Shown here in pieces: positions 25,479 through 34,395 of a stretch of 50,311 nucleotides of DNA (position 1 is its first letter; each line of letters starts with the position of its first letter). The stretch covers positions 1-50,311 of the forward strand of contig CAMMVE010000010.1 in NCBI GenBank assembly GCA_946500265.1, read 5' to 3'. The stretch is from an uncultured Clostridium sp. Its GTDB lineage: Bacteria > Bacillota > Clostridia > TANB77 > CAG-508. Under the pieces are notes generated by a model. The model was given only the letters and a program-made list of their open reading frames with translations. It had not been told where the DNA came from and ran no database searches. Both the position numbers and the translations under genes were made by a program.

Positions 25479-27731
25479 TTACATCATATTATTTGGATTT
25501 AAATCAATTGTTATTCTAGTATTTTTGTATTTTAACTTATAGTACTCTTCTAATGTTTCATTCATCAAATCAATTATTTCATCTGAAAATTTACACTTAA
25601 CTAAAATTCTCCATCTAAATTTATTCTTTATCTTATCAATTGGAGCAGGTAGAGCTTTATATAATATTATGCCTATATTTTCTTTTATTACTCTATTTTT
25701 TAAGTATAAATGAATTTGCTGTGCTGATTTTATTACTTCGTTTTCATCTGTTGATGTAAACCCAATTACTATTATATCGCAAAATGGAGGATATTTCAAT
25801 TGTTTTCGTAGAGTAATCTCTGTATTATAGAACAATTTATAATCCTGCTTTTTAGCACACTCAATACTAAAATTGTCTGGATTATATGTTTGAATTATTA
25901 CTCTTCCCTTTTCTTTTTCTCTTCCTGCCCTTCCAGCCACTTGTGTTAAAATTTGAAATGTTCTTTCATTTGCTCTAAAATCATCTATATTTAGACTTCC
26001 GTCTGCCGCAATTACTCCTACCAATGTTACATTTGGAAAATGATGTCCCTTTACAACCATTTGAGTTCCAATAAGAATATCTATATTTTCATTTCTAAAC
26101 CTGTCCAAAATTTGTTCATGCGAATTCTTTTTTGTAACTGTATCAACATCCATTCTGATAGTACTAGCATTAGGAAACATTTTATTTATCTCATATTCCA
26201 ACTTTTGCGTGCCAGTTCCAAAATATCTAATTTGTTTACTTCCACATTCCGGACATTCTGTAACTATATTTTCTTCATATCCACAATAATGGCACTTTAG
26301 TTTTCTTTTATTTGAATGATATGTTAAATTAATATTACAGTTCTTACATTTTACTGTATATCCACAATTTCTGCACATAACAAATGTAGAAAATCCTCTT
26401 CTGTTTAAATATAGTATAGTTTGCTTTTTGTTTTGAAGATTTTTCTCTATTTCATCATAAAGTTTTGTGCTAATCATAGATTTATTTCCCTTAGCAAGTT
26501 CTTCTCGTAAATCTATAATTTCTATATCTGGCAAAGATGCTTCATTAGCTCTTTTGCTAAGTTCCAAAAGAGATATTTCCTCATTCCCAGCTCTAAAATA
26601 TGTTTCCATATCTGGAGTAGCACTTCCTAAAACAAGTGGTACATTTGCAATTTTACAAATTTTCCTTGCAACTTCTTTTGCATCATATCTAGGACTCATT
26701 TCAGATTTATATGAACTGTCATGTTCTTCGTCAATTATAACTAATCCCAAATCTTTTACTGGTGCAAAAATTGCAGAACGTGCCCCTATAATAATTTTAG
26801 CTTTTCCCTCTTTTATTTTATGCCACTGGTCATACCTTTCCCCTATAGAAAGCTTGCTATGAAGCACTGCAACTTTTTCTTTTCCGAATCTTGCTATAAA
26901 TCTATTAACTGTTTGAGGTGTAAGTGAAATTTCTGGTACTAATAAAATACTTGCTTTTTCTCCATCTTCCAATGCCTTTTCTATTAATTGCAAATATATT
27001 TCAGTTTTTCCAGAGCCTGTAACACCGAAGATTAAAAACTCAGAAAATAACATGTCATCCATTGCATCTGCTATGGAATTAAATGCATTTTGTTGTTCTT
27101 CTGTTAATGGTAATTTATATGTTCTTTGTATATCTTTGAATTCAAACGGATCTCTTTCAACCTTTTTTTCAATAATTTCTGTATATCCTTTTTTACAAAG
27201 TGCATTTACTACAGCTCTTGAGCTATCCGCAAACATCTCAATATCAGATACTAAAGAATCTCCATTTTGTATAAGAAATCTTAATGTACGAATTTGCTTA
27301 TCAGATTTAATCTTTCCATTTTCTATATCAAACTCTATCTCATCTTCATCTTTGCTCAATACTACGAAATTAATATTCTTTTCTTTAACCCTATTTGAAT
27401 TTATTTTTCCTGTGGTTCCTGGTGGAAGCATAAGCTTTAGGCATTCTGAAACATTGCAAAAATATCTTTTAGCCATCCAATTTGCAAGTTCAATTCTATC
27501 TCCATCTAAGTATTTTTCTTCTACCTTTGCAATTTCTTTTACATCATAATCCGTACTTTTCTTTATATTTACTATAAATCCCTCTTCTAAAGATTTCATT
27601 CTTCCAAAAGGTACAAGAACTCTAGCACCAATTAATTCCATGGAATTTTCTTCATATTCAGTTGGAATTTTATAATCAAATGTTTTATTTAAATTTTTTA
27701 CATTGCTTTGTATTATAACTTCCGCTATCAT
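25479..27731 (-). CDS. priA: Primosomal protein N' (PriA helicase)
   Basis: 3'-5' helicase that reloads the replisome at stalled forks. 750 residues: an N-terminal DNA-binding domain, then helicase motifs FGVTGSGKTEIYLQ (Walker A), LVIIDEEHDSSYK (DEEH) and VLGSATPDMETYF. A zinc region has four CxxC pairs between CRNCGYTVKCKNC and ECPECGSKQ. GTQMVVKGHHFPNVTLVG and QVAGRAGREKEKG are motifs V and VI. It is the first gene of the priA-def-fmt cluster. Copy 3 of the 160-bp repeat lies just upstream. Confidence 0.97.
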   Translation of the reverse strand: MIAEVIIQSNVKNLNKTFDYKIPTEYEENSMELIGARVLVPFGRMKSLEEGFIVNIKKSTDYDVKEIAKVEEKYLDGDRIELANWMAKRYFCNVSECLKLMLPPGTTGKINSNRVKEKNINFVVLSKDEDEIEFDIENGKIKSDKQIRTLRFLIQNGDSLVSDIEMFADSSRAVVNALCKKGYTEIIEKKVERDPFEFKDIQRTYKLPLTEEQQNAFNSIADAMDDMLFSEFLIFGVTGSGKTEIYLQLIEKALEDGEKASILLVPEISLTPQTVNRFIARFGKEKVAVLHSKLSIGERYDQWHKIKEGKAKIIIGARSAIFAPVKDLGLVIIDEEHDSSYKSEMSPRYDAKEVARKICKIANVPLVLGSATPDMETYFRAGNEEISLLELSKRANEASLPDIEIIDLREELAKGNKSMISTKLYDEIEKNLQNKKQTILYLNRRGFSTFVMCRNCGYTVKCKNCNINLTYHSNKRKLKCHYCGYEENIVTECPECGSKQIRYFGTGTQKLEYEINKMFPNASTIRMDVDTVTKKNSHEQILDRFRNENIDILIGTQMVVKGHHFPNVTLVGVIAADGSLNIDDFRANERTFQILTQVAGRAGREKEKGRVIIQTYNPDNFSIECAKKQDYKLFYNTEITLRKQLKYPPFCDIIVIGFTSTDENEVIKSAQQIHLYLKNRVIKENIGIILYKALPAPIDKIKNKFRWRILVKCKFSDEIIDLMNETLEEYYKLKYKNTRITIDLNPNNMM

Positions 27732-27811
27732 TTTTGCTCCTTAAATTTTTTTATATTATATATTAAAACTTAGAAAAAATCTAGATTGTAGTATTATAAT
27801 TGTAAATTTTG

Positions 27812-27971
27812 GTTACTGTTTAATGGTTCAAATAAATTTAAAGTCCGTGCAGGGAGTTTATAATTAAAAAAGTCGAGCGACGCAGGTAGCTCCGTTGGGA
27901 CGGAGTGAGACTTTTTTAATTAAAACTACCGTTGCAGGACATGCATTATTTAAATACCATTAAACAGTAAC
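27812..27971 (+). repeat. 160-bp structured repeat, copy 3
   Basis: Perfect 16-bp terminal inverted repeat (GTTACTGTTTAATGGT at 27812-27827, complement at 27956-27971). The inner part from AGTCCGTGCAGGGAG to TTGCAGGACATGCAT is nearly base-for-base that of copy 2, 24 kb away. It lies between priA and gmk and contains no ORF. Confidence 0.9.
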
Positions 27972-28007
27972 AATTTCACGTATGATTTTCCCACACAATA
28001 GAAAAAG

Positions 28008-28037
28008 AACCCGCACATTTCTATGCAAGTTCTTTCC
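28008..28037 (-). terminator. Terminator of gmk
   Basis: On the minus strand AAAGAAC/GTTCTTT closes a hairpin with a GC-rich inner part and continues as TTCTATTG, 11 bp after the gmk stop. Confidence 0.7.
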
Positions 28038-28047
28038 GCCCCTTCGA

Positions 28048-28623
28048 CTAGAATTCTGGATTTTTTAAATTATATTCATTATTTATTATTGTCATTATTA
28101 TTTGTACTGTCTTTTCTAAGTCGTTGTTTTTTATTATGTAATCATACATGCTTATTTTAGATTCTTCATAATCAAATCTATTTAAACGCATTTGTATTTC
28201 TTTTAAACTTGGTTTGTCAATTCTGTTTTCAAGTCTTCTATGTAATTCTTCCTTTGGCACTCTTAAAAAAATTGTTACTATTTTAACATCGTCTTTTAAA
28301 AGTTTTAGAAGATTTTCCACACCATTTACTTCTATGTCTTTTACAATTATTTTTCCATTATTAATTTTTTCGTTTAATAGTTTTCTTGAAGTTCCATAAT
28401 AATGTTCATGATGTACTGAATATTCATATAATTCTCTATCTTTTATCATTCTTTCAAATTCTTCTGTACTTACGAAATTATATGTAACACCCGCTACATC
28501 ATTTGCTCTTGGTAATCTATCTGTAAATGAAGGTAATGACTCTACATTTTCCATTCTTTTAATTAATTCTTTTTTTATTGTATCTTTCCCAGCTCCAGAT
28601 ACGCCTGATAACAACACTAACAT
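28048..28623 (-). CDS. gmk: Guanylate kinase
   Basis: Phosphorylates GMP to GDP. 191 residues with P-loop LLSGVSGAGKDT, the GMP-binding SFTDRLPRANDVAGVTYNFV, and EYSVHHEHYYGTS with the conserved Tyr. In the P-loop, Ser/Lys-Asp replaces the common KxT end, a modest variation. IFLRVPKEELHRRLENR is the lid. The start overlaps the rpoZ stop by 7 bp, so translation is probably coupled. Confidence 0.93.
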   Translation of the reverse strand: MLVLLSGVSGAGKDTIKKELIKRMENVESLPSFTDRLPRANDVAGVTYNFVSTEEFERMIKDRELYEYSVHHEHYYGTSRKLLNEKINNGKIIVKDIEVNGVENLLKLLKDDVKIVTIFLRVPKEELHRRLENRIDKPSLKEIQMRLNRFDYEESKISMYDYIIKNNDLEKTVQIIMTIINNEYNLKNPEF

Positions 28624-28805
28624 ACGTTCACCTTACCTTCTGCTATTTCATTTGCAGCAAGAGTTACAGGTGATTCCTCATCAGCGTCTGTTAGCACCTC
28701 TTTTCCGTCGGCAATTTGTCTTGCTCTTTTTGCAGTTACTATTACTAATTCAAATCTATTGTCTACTTTTGTTAACAACTCTTTTACTGTTGGTTTTACC
28801 ATCAT
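28617..28805 (-). CDS. rpoZ: DNA-directed RNA polymerase subunit omega
   Basis: Assembly subunit of RNA polymerase, 62 residues. PTVKELLTKVDNRFELVIVTAKRARQI matches the conserved omega core, including the arginine-rich helix; SPVTLAANEIAEGKV follows. Two adjacent ATG codons (28805 and 28802) share the GGGGGA site. It forms the usual remA-rpoZ/gmk order with its neighbours, fitting a Firmicutes gmk-rpoZ operon. Confidence 0.93.
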   Translation of the reverse strand: MMVKPTVKELLTKVDNRFELVIVTAKRARQIADGKEVLTDADEESPVTLAANEIAEGKVNVC

Positions 28806-28873
28806 AATAAATTCCCCCTTAAGATTTTAATTAAACCATTTTATATAATTTATTTCTCTACGTTTGAAACTTT

Positions 28874-28908
28874 GTCTTGTTTTGTCCTCCGTCACTAAAA
28901 ACAAGATT
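28874..28908 (-). terminator. Possible hairpin between remA and rpoZ
   Basis: Stem CTTGTTTT/AAAACAAG with a loop containing the GTGACGGAGG motif. A related TCTTGTTTTTGGGGACGGAG stretch follows sigK at 8825-8851, so this is another small repeat family. Confidence 0.45.
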
Positions 28909-28909
28909 T

Positions 28910-29179
28910 TTATTCTCCTTGCATATCATCCTCAGTATCTTTATCATCTTTATCCATTCTGCTTGCTACCGTTTCTGGCTGAATAGAAGAAAGTATAACA
29001 TGGCCTGAATCCATTATTAACACGCCTCTGGTTTTTCTTCCATAAGTAGCATCTATAACATTGCCATTGTCTTTTGCCTCTTGTACAATTCTTTTTATTG
29101 GTGCAGACTCAGGGCTTACTATTGCTACAATTCTATTTGCTGAAACAATATTTCCAAATCCTATATTTATTAATTGCAT
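28910..29179 (-). CDS. remA: Extracellular matrix regulator RemA (DUF370)
   Basis: DNA-binding regulator that activates biofilm matrix genes in Bacillus by forming ring-shaped assemblies. 89 residues: [30 protein letters not shown] and [19 protein letters not shown] are diagnostic. ATG 29179 has GGAGGG at 7 nt; an in-frame ATG at 29194 coincides with that site. An acidic tail ([14 protein letters not shown]) extends beyond the usual core. It precedes rpoZ and gmk on the minus strand. Confidence 0.93.
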   Translation of the reverse strand: MQLINIGFGNIVSANRIVAIVSPESAPIKRIVQEAKDNGNVIDATYGRKTRGVLIMDSGHVILSSIQPETVASRMDKDDKDTEDDMQGE

Positions 29180-29197
29180 AATGCAACCCTCCATTCA

Positions 29198-30316
29198 TTA
29201 TTCGTCTGTGTTAATCATCTCTTTTACATCATCTAGGAAGTATTTTTGTTTTCCTCTTATGTAAATTACTACAGACTTAATTACATAATATAGTGCGAGT
29301 ATGTATGCTGTTGCTAACGTAATAAGTACATATCTTGATGCGAACATTAAATGTATATAAATTAGTGCCAGTGTTATTATCGCTATTACAATTGTTTCAA
29401 TTCCCAATATAGCTATTCTTCCATTATCTTTTTTATATGCTATTTCAAGTAATATTATTGCTAGTAATAGTATTGCCATTGCAAATACTTTTAAGTCAGT
29501 TTGATATATATTTGTATCAATATTATAGAATCCTAGGATTAGGAATACAAAATATATTAAAACTACTATAGCTACCAAAACGTTATGAAATACAGGTGTA
29601 TTTATTTTTTTCAATTCTTCTTCTGGAATAAGCTTTTTGCTTTTGAAAATAACCTTTACTTCCTCAAGGAATTTTCTATCAACTTTTTGAACTTCTTTGT
29701 TATTTTCTTCGCCTTTTTCTGCTACTTCTTCTGTTTCAACCGCTTCTATTTTTTCTTCATCCGCTGCAGATTTTTCTGTTTTTGATGTATTTGCTTGCTT
29801 TTTGTCAGCTTTTGAGTTTGTTTTAGATAAAACTTTTAAATTATCTTTTCCCTTAGCTTTATTTTTTTGTTTGGCTTTTTCTTTCTTATTCCTATTTTCT
29901 TGAGATTTGTTAGTTTTTTCTGTATTTCCGGTCTCAATTTCAACTACTTTATCTTTTTGAGTTTTGGTATCAGTTTCTGCATTTTTTTTCTTTTCTTCTT
30001 TTACTTTTTTAGTATCTGCTTTACTTGCCTCTTTTTTATAATTCTTAGCTTTTTTTACGCTTTTAGATTCTTCTGTACTAGCTTTTTTCTTCCCACTACT
30101 TTTTTCTGCTTTGCTCACTTTTTGTTCTACGGATTTCTTTTCAGTACTTTTTTCTTTGTTCTGTGGTTTAGTTGTGGATTTAGTTGTAGTTTTGCTAGCT
30201 TTTTTACTTTTTGAAGTTTCTTCGTTCTTTGCATTATCTACTTCTTTATTGTCTTTTTCTAGAATTTTCTTTTCTTCGGATACTTTTTCAGTATCTTTTT
30301 TCGTTGTTCTAGGCAT
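29198..30316 (-). CDS. Lys/Glu-rich protein with C-terminal membrane domain
   Basis: I do not recognise the family. About 372 residues from ATG 30316 (GGGGGAG at 6 nt). Residues 1-235 are highly charged low complexity (repeated K, E, S, T; for example KKASKTTTKSTTKPQNKEKS) and probably disordered. Four hydrophobic helices follow (about 250-365; VLVAIVVLIYFVFLILGF through VLITLATAYILALYYVI), then a short basic/acidic tail. The Lys-rich stretch would be cytoplasmic and could bind nucleic acid or polyphosphate, but that is a guess. It is 18 bp upstream of remA, so likely cotranscribed. Confidence 0.8.
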   Translation of the reverse strand: MPRTTKKDTEKVSEEKKILEKDNKEVDNAKNEETSKSKKASKTTTKSTTKPQNKEKSTEKKSVEQKVSKAEKSSGKKKASTEESKSVKKAKNYKKEASKADTKKVKEEKKKNAETDTKTQKDKVVEIETGNTEKTNKSQENRNKKEKAKQKNKAKGKDNLKVLSKTNSKADKKQANTSKTEKSAADEEKIEAVETEEVAEKGEENNKEVQKVDRKFLEEVKVIFKSKKLIPEEELKKINTPVFHNVLVAIVVLIYFVFLILGFYNIDTNIYQTDLKVFAMAILLLAIILLEIAYKKDNGRIAILGIETIVIAIITLALIYIHLMFASRYVLITLATAYILALYYVIKSVVIYIRGKQKYFLDDVKEMINTDE

Positions 30317-30347
30317 TTTATTCTCCCCCATATTTTTTATTTATTAA

Positions 30348-31298
30348 TTACATTTCAAACTCATAAATAATGTTACTTATTATAACAATTGGTGCAGTTT
30401 CAGTTCTCAAAATCCTTTTTCCAAGTGTTACGCATTTAGCACCAGAGTTTATTAATTTATCAACTTCTTTCGTTGATAGTCCTCCTTCTGGTCCTATAAC
30501 TACACCTATTTTTAACTTTTTGCTATTAAAACATTTTTCGTTTTGTTTTATTTCTTCTTGATTTTTCTTTGCTTGTTCTTCTTTTTCATTCTTCCTAATG
30601 CTATCATTCTCATAATCTTTAGCTGTATTCATTATAATTTCTTCGTCTTGTATATTTATATTATTTTTGAGTTTTTGTAATTCATTTTTTAATGTATTCT
30701 TCTCTTCATTTTCATATGCCAATAATATGATATCATACTTTTCGGTATTTTTGCAAATATTTTCTAGATTTATAACATTTTTTATTTCAGGAATCACATC
30801 ACGCTTACTTTGTTTTGCAGCGGCCTCAGCAATTTTACTCCATCTCTCAATTTTTTTAGCCATAGACTTATGGTCTAATTTAACAACACATCTTTCCATT
30901 TCTACAGGGAAAATATTTTTCACTCCAAGTTCTGTTGTCTTCTGGATAATATACTCCATTTTGTCTGACTTAGGAAGGCCTTGAAACAAGTCAATATCAA
31001 TAGGACATTCCACTGTTTCTATAGCTTCTTGCTGAATCTTACATTCAACACATTCTTTACAGATTCTTGTAATTGTTGCACTGTAGCTTGTCTCTGTATC
31101 TTTGTTGCAAATTATTATATTTTCCCCTACAGCTAGTCTTAGAACATTTGCTATGTGATTAACATCTTCACCTATTATTGTTGCTATAAGGTTATTGTCT
31201 GAATTGTTTGATTTGCTTGTATTTTCCGCAATTATTGCATTATTTATGTTATTATTTTCTTCTACTATTTGGCTTGATTTTACAAAAAATTTGTACAT
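30348..31298 (-). CDS. rsmE: 16S rRNA (uracil-1498-N3)-methyltransferase RsmE, with a large insertion
   Basis: SPOUT methyltransferase acting on U1498 near the decoding site. MYKFFVKSSQIVEE starts the PUA-like domain; DVNHIANVLRLAVGE is its conserved part. The SPOUT domain carries DLFQGLPKSDKMEYIIQK, KLDHKSMAKKIERWSKIAEAAAKQSKRDVIP, IGVVIGPEGGLSTKEVDK and LGKRILRTETAPIV. Two unusual inserts are rich in N, K and E: residues about 14-35 and about 210-265, the latter inside the SPOUT domain before the IGPEGG motif. The frame opens 54 nt earlier, but ATG 31298 (GGAAG at 6 nt) gives the family N terminus. Confidence 0.9.
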   Translation of the reverse strand: MYKFFVKSSQIVEENNNINNAIIAENTSKSNNSDNNLIATIIGEDVNHIANVLRLAVGENIIICNKDTETSYSATITRICKECVECKIQQEAIETVECPIDIDLFQGLPKSDKMEYIIQKTTELGVKNIFPVEMERCVVKLDHKSMAKKIERWSKIAEAAAKQSKRDVIPEIKNVINLENICKNTEKYDIILLAYENEEKNTLKNELQKLKNNINIQDEEIIMNTAKDYENDSIRKNEKEEQAKKNQEEIKQNEKCFNSKKLKIGVVIGPEGGLSTKEVDKLINSGAKCVTLGKRILRTETAPIVIISNIIYEFEM

Positions 31299-31624
31299 AT
31301 TTTTCTTCCTTTTATATTTTTTATTAAATAATATTTTTACATCGTGTACCAAATTTGATAAGCAATATTATATCATTAAAATGCAAAAAGTACAAGTCCA
31401 CCAGCATCTTTTCAATGATGTACCTGTACTTTTGCTTGGTATAAACATTCCTGTTACAAGCTTACATAGAATAGATGTTTTATTTCAAGCTTTTCTCAGA
31501 ATTTAAATTCACTGTTTTTTTATAACTGCATATTATTTTTTAAGAGATTTTTTTGTAAAAAGTTTTTACAAGTTTAATCAAATTTATTTACATCTCTATA
31601 AAAAGCGAAAGGAATGATATCGTT
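31299..31624. other. Divergent intergenic region with one strong hairpin
   Basis: Separates rsmE (minus) from asd (plus) and must hold both promoters. A hairpin at 31384-31435 (AAAAGTACA arm, TGTACTTTT arm, inner GCATC/GATGT) is followed by TTTTTGC on the minus strand, so it could end a short minus-strand transcript. A 41-codon plus-strand frame (31381-31506, starting MQKVQVHQHLFN) lacks a ribosome binding site and I do not call it. I found no lysine riboswitch pattern. Confidence 0.5.
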
Positions 31625-32653
31625 ATGAAAAAATGCAGATTAGCCATTGTCGGCGCTACCGGATTAGTAGGTAGAACAGTTTTAAAAGTTCTAGAAGAAA
31701 AAAACCTTCCAATAGATGAATATGTGCTTTTCGCCTCTTCTAAATCTGCTGGTAAGATTTTAAAATTTATGGATAAGGACTATCAAGTACAGGAATTAAA
31801 TGAAAATTCATTTGATAGCGGATTTGATTATGCTATATTCTCAGCAGGTGGCTCTACTTCAAAAAAATATGCTCCTATAGCCGCTTCAAAAGGTTGCATC
31901 GTTGTAGACAATAGTAGTGCTTTTAGAATGGATGAGGATGTACCATTAGTTGTGCCTGAAGTTAATCCAGAAGAAATTAAAAATAATCATGGAATTATTG
32001 CGAATCCAAATTGTTCAACAATTCAAGCAGTTGTCGCACTTAAGCCTTTAGATGATGCTTATGGAATTAAAAGAATTATATACTCTACATATCAAGCTGT
32101 GTCTGGTGCTGGAAGAAATGGTGTATTAGATTTAGAAAATGGAATTAAAGATTATATAAATGAAGCCAATAGCAATTATGAACTACAAAAATTCGACTAC
32201 CCTATTTTTTCAAACTGCTTGCCACATATAGACGTATTTTTAGAAAATGGATATACCAAAGAAGAAGAAAAAATGATAAATGAGACTAGAAAAATATTAA
32301 AAAAACCAGACTTAAAGATAACAGCAACAACAGTAAGAGTTCCTGTATTCAATTCACATAGTGAAAGTATAAATATAGAATTTGAAAAAGAATTAGGAAA
32401 AGATTTTGAATTAGAAGATGTAATAAAAACATTATCATCCGCTCCGGGTATAATTCTTCAAGACAATGTATCTGTGGAGAAACCGATATACCCACTTGCT
32501 ATAAATTCATCTGGACATGATGAAGTATTTGTAGGTAGAGTTCGTAAAGATTATAGTATAAAATCCGGAATAAATCTTTGGGTAGTTGCAGACAATATAC
32601 GTAAAGGTGCAGCCACAAATGCAGTGCAAATTGTAGAACTTTTGCTAAAGTAG
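31625..32653 (+). CDS. asd: Aspartate-semialdehyde dehydrogenase
   Basis: Reduces aspartyl phosphate to the semialdehyde, the branch point to lysine/diaminopimelate, threonine and methionine. 342 residues: RLAIVGATGLVGRTVLKVLE binds NADP, FSAGGSTSKKYAP and NPNCSTIQAVVAL hold the catalytic Cys, and YQAVSGAGRNG the phosphate site. RVPVFNSHSESINIEF has the catalytic His. AAAGGAA lies upstream. dapA, the next lysine-pathway step, is 2 kb away on the same strand. Confidence 0.97.
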   Translation: MKKCRLAIVGATGLVGRTVLKVLEEKNLPIDEYVLFASSKSAGKILKFMDKDYQVQELNENSFDSGFDYAIFSAGGSTSKKYAPIAASKGCIVVDNSSAFRMDEDVPLVVPEVNPEEIKNNHGIIANPNCSTIQAVVALKPLDDAYGIKRIIYSTYQAVSGAGRNGVLDLENGIKDYINEANSNYELQKFDYPIFSNCLPHIDVFLENGYTKEEEKMINETRKILKKPDLKITATTVRVPVFNSHSESINIEFEKELGKDFELEDVIKTLSSAPGIILQDNVSVEKPIYPLAINSSGHDEVFVGRVRKDYSIKSGINLWVVADNIRKGAATNAVQIVELLLK

Positions 32654-32656
32654 TGA

Positions 32657-32728
32657 AACTTGAACAAAAGGGACACTCCAAAACGTTCAAAAACTTGAAC
32701 AAAAAGGAGTGTCCCTTTTGTTCAAGTT
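32657..32728. terminator. Bidirectional terminator made of a family B palindrome
   Basis: A perfect 23-bp inverted repeat (arms 32657-32679 and 32706-32728, AACTTGAACAAAAGGGACAC...) lies between the converging asd and smsB genes, 3 and 12 bp from their stops. Confidence 0.85.
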
Positions 32729-32740
32729 CAAGTTTTCTAT

Positions 32741-33658
32741 TTATTTCAAGAAACCATTTATTATTTGTTCTTCTGCTTCTTTTTCTGTTAGGCCCAATGT
32801 CATGAGTTTTGTTAATTGCTCTCCTGCAATTTTTCCTATTGCTGCTTCATGTATTAAGCTTGCGTCTACATCGTTTGCTTCTATTTTTGGGTCTGATATA
32901 ACTTTTGCATTACCCATTATTATTGCATCACATTCAACATGTCCGAAACATTTTGTATTTCCTTTTACATTTGATATGAATTCTTGTACTGAGTCGTCTT
33001 CTGCAACAGAACGTGATGCCACATGTACACTTGAGTCTTCTCCATCAAGATTTACATCAAATATTGTTTTTGCTGTTTGTTTTCCTGTTGTCATTATTCT
33101 TTCTGATATTACTAAACTGCTTCCTTTTTTCATATTTGCATATGTTTCTCTTACAGTAGATGTAACACCTTTTATTTGAACTGATTCCATTTCCATTGAT
33201 GCATTTTCGTCTAGGTTTATTATTGTTTGAGGATTTAATATTCTTTCTCCTGTTCCTTCTCCTTCACCATAGTGCTTTTCTATGTATTTTATTTTTGCAC
33301 CTTTTGCCAAATGAAATGTGTGTATCCCATCATGCTGCGCTGTGTCGCATGTGCTATTATGAATTCCACATCCTGCAACTATAACTACGTCTGCGTTTTC
33401 TCCTATATAAAAATCATTATACACTAAATCATTAAATCCGCCTTGTGTTAGTATTACTGGAATATGCACACTTTCATTCTTAGTATTTGGTTTTATAATT
33501 ATGTCTATACCTGGCTTGTCTGTTTTGGTTACTATATCTATATTTGCAGTTGTATTTCTAGCAACGCCTTTTCCGTTTTCTCTTATATTGTATGCTCCCA
33601 TCGGAGTTTTTTCTATATCTGCAATTTGCTTTAATAAATCTTTCTCTATTTTATCCAT
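32741..33658 (-). CDS. SufB/SufD-family scaffold, minimal SMS type (SmsB)
   Basis: Iron-sulfur cluster assembly scaffold that works with the SufC-type ATPase. 305 residues from ATG 33658, with GGGAGGTG at 7 nt. DVVIVAGCGIHNSTCDTAQHDGIHTF and the long right-handed beta-helix pattern (KCFGHVECDAIIMGNAKVI, SLIHEAAIGKIAGEQLTKLM) match the SufBD core. It is much shorter than canonical SufB (about 465 aa) and there is no SufD, SufS or SufU gene adjacent. This fits the two-gene SmsCB system regarded as an ancestor of SUF. The start overlaps the ATPase stop by one base (TAATG). Confidence 0.88.
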   Translation of the reverse strand: MDKIEKDLLKQIADIEKTPMGAYNIRENGKGVARNTTANIDIVTKTDKPGIDIIIKPNTKNESVHIPVILTQGGFNDLVYNDFYIGENADVVIVAGCGIHNSTCDTAQHDGIHTFHLAKGAKIKYIEKHYGEGEGTGERILNPQTIINLDENASMEMESVQIKGVTSTVRETYANMKKGSSLVISERIMTTGKQTAKTIFDVNLDGEDSSVHVASRSVAEDDSVQEFISNVKGNTKCFGHVECDAIIMGNAKVISDPKIEANDVDASLIHEAAIGKIAGEQLTKLMTLGLTEKEAEEQIINGFLK

Positions 33659-34395
33659 TAAACAGCACCTCCCTCGTTGCATTTTTGATTTCCTTCTAAT
33701 TTATGACATGGCTTAATTTTTCCAAAAATCTGTGGCAACATTTCATCTCTTGTTCCATGTTTTTCTACTCTTCCATTTGTAATTAAAACTATTTCATCTG
33801 CAATATTTAAAATTCTTTCTTGATGAGAAATTATTACGATAGATCCTTTTATATCATCATGCATTTTCTCAAATACAGATATTAGATTATTAAAGCTCCA
33901 TAAATCTATACCTGCTTCTGGTTCATCAAATATAGTTAATTTAGACTTTTTTGCAGCAAGCATAGCTATTTCTATTCTCTTTAATTCTCCTCCTGAAAGC
34001 CCACTGTTTACTTCTCTATTTAAATACTCTTGTGCACAAAGTCCCACATCAGCCAAAACATCACAAGCATCACACACTTTTATGCTATTTCCAGCGGATA
34101 TTTCTATTAAATCTTTTACTGTTAAACCTTTAAATCTTACAGGTTGTTGAAAAGCAAATCCTATTCCAGCCTTTGCTCTTTCTGTAATTGACAATTTAGT
34201 AATATCTTTACCATCAAAAATTATTTTACCTGAGTCTGGCTGTTCAATTCCCATAATAATTTTAGCAAGAGTAGATTTACCTGAGCCATTTGGTCCAGTA
34301 ATAACTACCATTTTGTTATTATCTATCTTTAAATTTACATTTTTTAATATATTTTTATTGTCTCTTGAAAAACATATATCTATTAATTCTAACAT
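33658..34395 (-). CDS. SufC-type ABC ATPase (SmsC)
   Basis: Cytoplasmic ATPase that drives cluster assembly on the partner scaffold. 245 residues: Walker A GPNGSGKSTLAK, Q-loop GFAFQQPVRFKGL, ABC signature NSGLSGGELKRIEIAML, Walker B LTIFDEPEAGIDL, and switch His in VIISHQERIL. The SGGE-K-RxE form and the EAGID after Walker B are typical of SufC rather than transport ATPases. The C terminus adds a Cys-containing tail (PCHKLEGNQKCNEGG). It is first in the two-gene operon; the AT-rich gap to dapA must hold both promoters. Confidence 0.92.
   Translation of the reverse strand: MLELIDICFSRDNKNILKNVNLKIDNNKMVVITGPNGSGKSTLAKIIMGIEQPDSGKIIFDGKDITKLSITERAKAGIGFAFQQPVRFKGLTVKDLIEISAGNSIKVCDACDVLADVGLCAQEYLNREVNSGLSGGELKRIEIAMLAAKKSKLTIFDEPEAGIDLWSFNNLISVFEKMHDDIKGSIVIISHQERILNIADEIVLITNGRVEKHGTRDEMLPQIFGKIKPCHKLEGNQKCNEGGAV

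Noticed and set aside
31381..31506. 41-codon plus-strand frame (MQKVQVHQHLFN...) upstream of asd
   Set aside because: No ribosome binding site, and the sequence is explained by the hairpin at 31384-31435.
31299..31624. Lysine riboswitch upstream of asd
   Set aside because: I could not find the conserved L-box junction sequences; only a simple hairpin is visible.
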